Shown piece after piece: positions 4,515 through 5,405 of a DNA stretch of 5,405 nucleotides; the stretch's first letter is position 1, and every line of letters starts with the position of its first letter. The notes below the pieces were generated by a model. That model saw nothing but the letters and a program-made list of their open reading frames with translations. It had not been told where the DNA came from and did no database searches. The DNA lies in contig JACCTM010000174.1 of NCBI GenBank assembly GCA_013812385.1, positions 1 to 5,405 on the forward strand, written 5' to 3'. The position numbers and the translations under genes were made by a program. The stretch comes from Geodermatophilaceae bacterium. Lineage in GTDB: Bacteria; Actinomycetota; Actinomycetes; Mycobacteriales; Geodermatophilaceae.

Positions 4515-5356
4515 TGGCGCAGTTCTTGGGACCGGCGGCGATCCGAGAGATCGCCGCCACCCTGGACCTGCGGCCCACGAAGTCACTGGGTCAGAACTTC
4601 CTGCACGACCCGAACACGATCCGAAAGATCGTCCGGGTGGCTGGAGTGGGAGCCGACGACATCGTCCTCGAGGTCGGGCCGGGCCTGGGTTCGCTGACCC
4701 TGGGACTGCTGCACGCGGGCGCTCGGGTGGTGGCGGTCGAAGTGGATGCTCGCCTCGCCCGAGCGCTACCGGAGACGATCGCCGCCCGGGCGCCGGAGGT
4801 CAGCGACCGACTGCAGGCGATCACGGCCGACGCCCTGCATCTGACCTCGCTGCCGGAGCCACCCTCCGCCCTGGTGGCCAACCTGCCGTACAACATCTCC
4901 GTTCCGGTGCTGCTCACCCTCCTGGAACGGTTCCCATCCCTGCAGCACGGGCTGGTGCTGGTCCAGGCCGAGGTGGCCGAGCGGCTCGCCGCAGCGCCGG
5001 GTAGTCCGGCCTACGGCGTGCCGTCGGTCAAGGCCGCCTGGTACGCCGAGGTCCATCGGGCGGGCTCGATCAGTCGTCAGGTGTTCTGGCCGGTGCCGCG
5101 GGTCGACTCCGGCCTGGTCTCCTTTCGTCGCCGACCCAGCCCGACGGCGGCCCCACGAGAGCAGGTCTTCGCCGTCATCGATGCGGCCTTCGCGACGCGA
5201 CGTAAGGGTCTGCGCGCAGCGCTGGCCGGGTGGGCCGGTAGCCCGAGGGCCGCTGAAGCGATCCTGCTTGCCGCCGACGTCGATCCGCTGACCCGCGGGG
5301 AACAACTCGGGATCGCGGAGTTCGCCCGGATCGCTGCGATTGGGGAGAGGCCATGA
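4514..5356 (+). CDS. ksgA: 16S rRNA (adenine1518-N6/adenine1519-N6)-dimethyltransferase
   Basis: KsgA/RsmA uses SAM to dimethylate two adjacent adenines in the helix-45 loop of 16S rRNA during late 30S assembly. From ATG 4514 the product is 280 aa, normal for the family. Visible motifs are RPTKSLGQNFLHD (20-32), the SAM-binding motif VLEVGPGLGSLT (51-62), the acidic motif VEVDARL (75-81), D106 in TADALHL, the catalytic NLPYNIS (123-129) and FWPVPRVDSGLVSF (191-204). A C-terminal FATRRKGLRAAL (226-237) corresponds to the usual QRRKTL region. Upstream in-frame starts at 4442 (GTG) and 4457 (ATG) would add up to 24 residues of Pro/Tyr repeats. They lack ribosome binding sites, and ATG 4514 places the GQNF motif at the normal distance from the N-terminus. 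The 99-nt gap after rpfB allows read-through. The TGA overlaps the ispE ATG, implying translational coupling. Confidence 0.97.
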   Translation: MAQFLGPAAIREIAATLDLRPTKSLGQNFLHDPNTIRKIVRVAGVGADDIVLEVGPGLGSLTLGLLHAGARVVAVEVDARLARALPETIAARAPEVSDRLQAITADALHLTSLPEPPSALVANLPYNISVPVLLTLLERFPSLQHGLVLVQAEVAERLAAAPGSPAYGVPSVKAAWYAEVHRAGSISRQVFWPVPRVDSGLVSFRRRPSPTAAPREQVFAVIDAAFATRRKGLRAALAGWAGSPRAAEAILLAADVDPLTRGEQLGIAEFARIAAIGERP

Positions 5357-5405
5357 TCTCGGGCGCGATGACCTCGATCGCGGTTCGGGCGCCGGCGAAA
5401 CTCAA
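5353..5405 (+). CDS. ispE: 4-diphosphocytidyl-2-C-methyl-D-erythritol kinase, N-terminus only
   Basis: IspE is a GHMP-family kinase of the MEP pathway; it phosphorylates CDP-methylerythritol towards isoprenoid precursors. Only 17 full codons are visible. MISGAMTSIAVRAPAKL contains VRAPAKL, the usual opening of IspE just after the start. The ATG at 5353 overlaps the ksgA stop (ATGA). GGGAG (5343-5347) lies 5 nt upstream and supports this start over the in-frame ATG at 5368. Identification rests on the short motif plus the conserved ksgA-ispE order. The gene runs off the right edge. Confidence 0.88.
   Translation, partial: MISGAMTSIAVRAPAKL

Overview
The window is a GC-rich actinobacterial chromosome segment with every gene on the + strand. 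The order is metG (3' part), tatD, an unrecognised integral membrane protein, rpfB, ksgA/rsmA and the first codons of ispE. A metG-tatD-rpfB-ksgA-ispE neighbourhood is well known in Actinobacteria (in Mycobacterium tuberculosis it is the Rv1007c-Rv1011 region). RpfB itself is an actinobacterial cell-wall enzyme, and GTG starts and apparently leaderless genes fit the same group. I cannot place the genus.

Layout. 1-908 is the C-terminal half of methionyl-tRNA synthetase. 942-1805 is a TatD-family metal-dependent hydrolase with all expected metal ligands, preceded by a good ribosome binding site. 1806-2181 is a 376-bp gene-free stretch. It holds two 15-nt direct repeats 41 bp apart, a perfect short hairpin, and a -35/-10 pair placed so that transcription would begin on the A of the next start codon. 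2182-3021 encodes a roughly seven-helix membrane protein that I cannot name; its start codon lies inside a long dyad. 3022-3244 is the rpfB leader: a candidate promoter, a run of hairpins, a 14-codon Arg-rich upstream ORF and a terminator-like stem followed by T4. 3245-4414 is rpfB, with three DUF348 repeats, a G5 domain, a Gly/Asp-rich linker and a C-terminal Rpf muralytic domain. 4514-5356 is the 16S rRNA dimethyladenosine transferase, probably with its own leaderless promoter as well as read-through from rpfB. ispE starts at 5353 in a 4-nt ATGA overlap with ksgA.

How the genes fit together. rpfB (wall remodelling and resuscitation), ksgA (30S subunit maturation) and ispE (MEP-pathway isoprenoid precursors, including those for polyprenyl wall carriers) form a growth-restart transcription unit. 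Co-transcription of these three behind an RNA switch has been reported in M. tuberculosis. Here the leader looks like an attenuator built around a short upstream ORF. The membrane-protein gene has its own promoter and operator-like elements, so it looks like an inserted, separately regulated unit rather than part of either neighbouring operon.

Most novel candidates: the rpfB leader (3092-3244) and the regulatory region with dyad in front of the membrane-protein gene (2022-2192). No mobile element, CRISPR array, tRNA or rRNA was seen.
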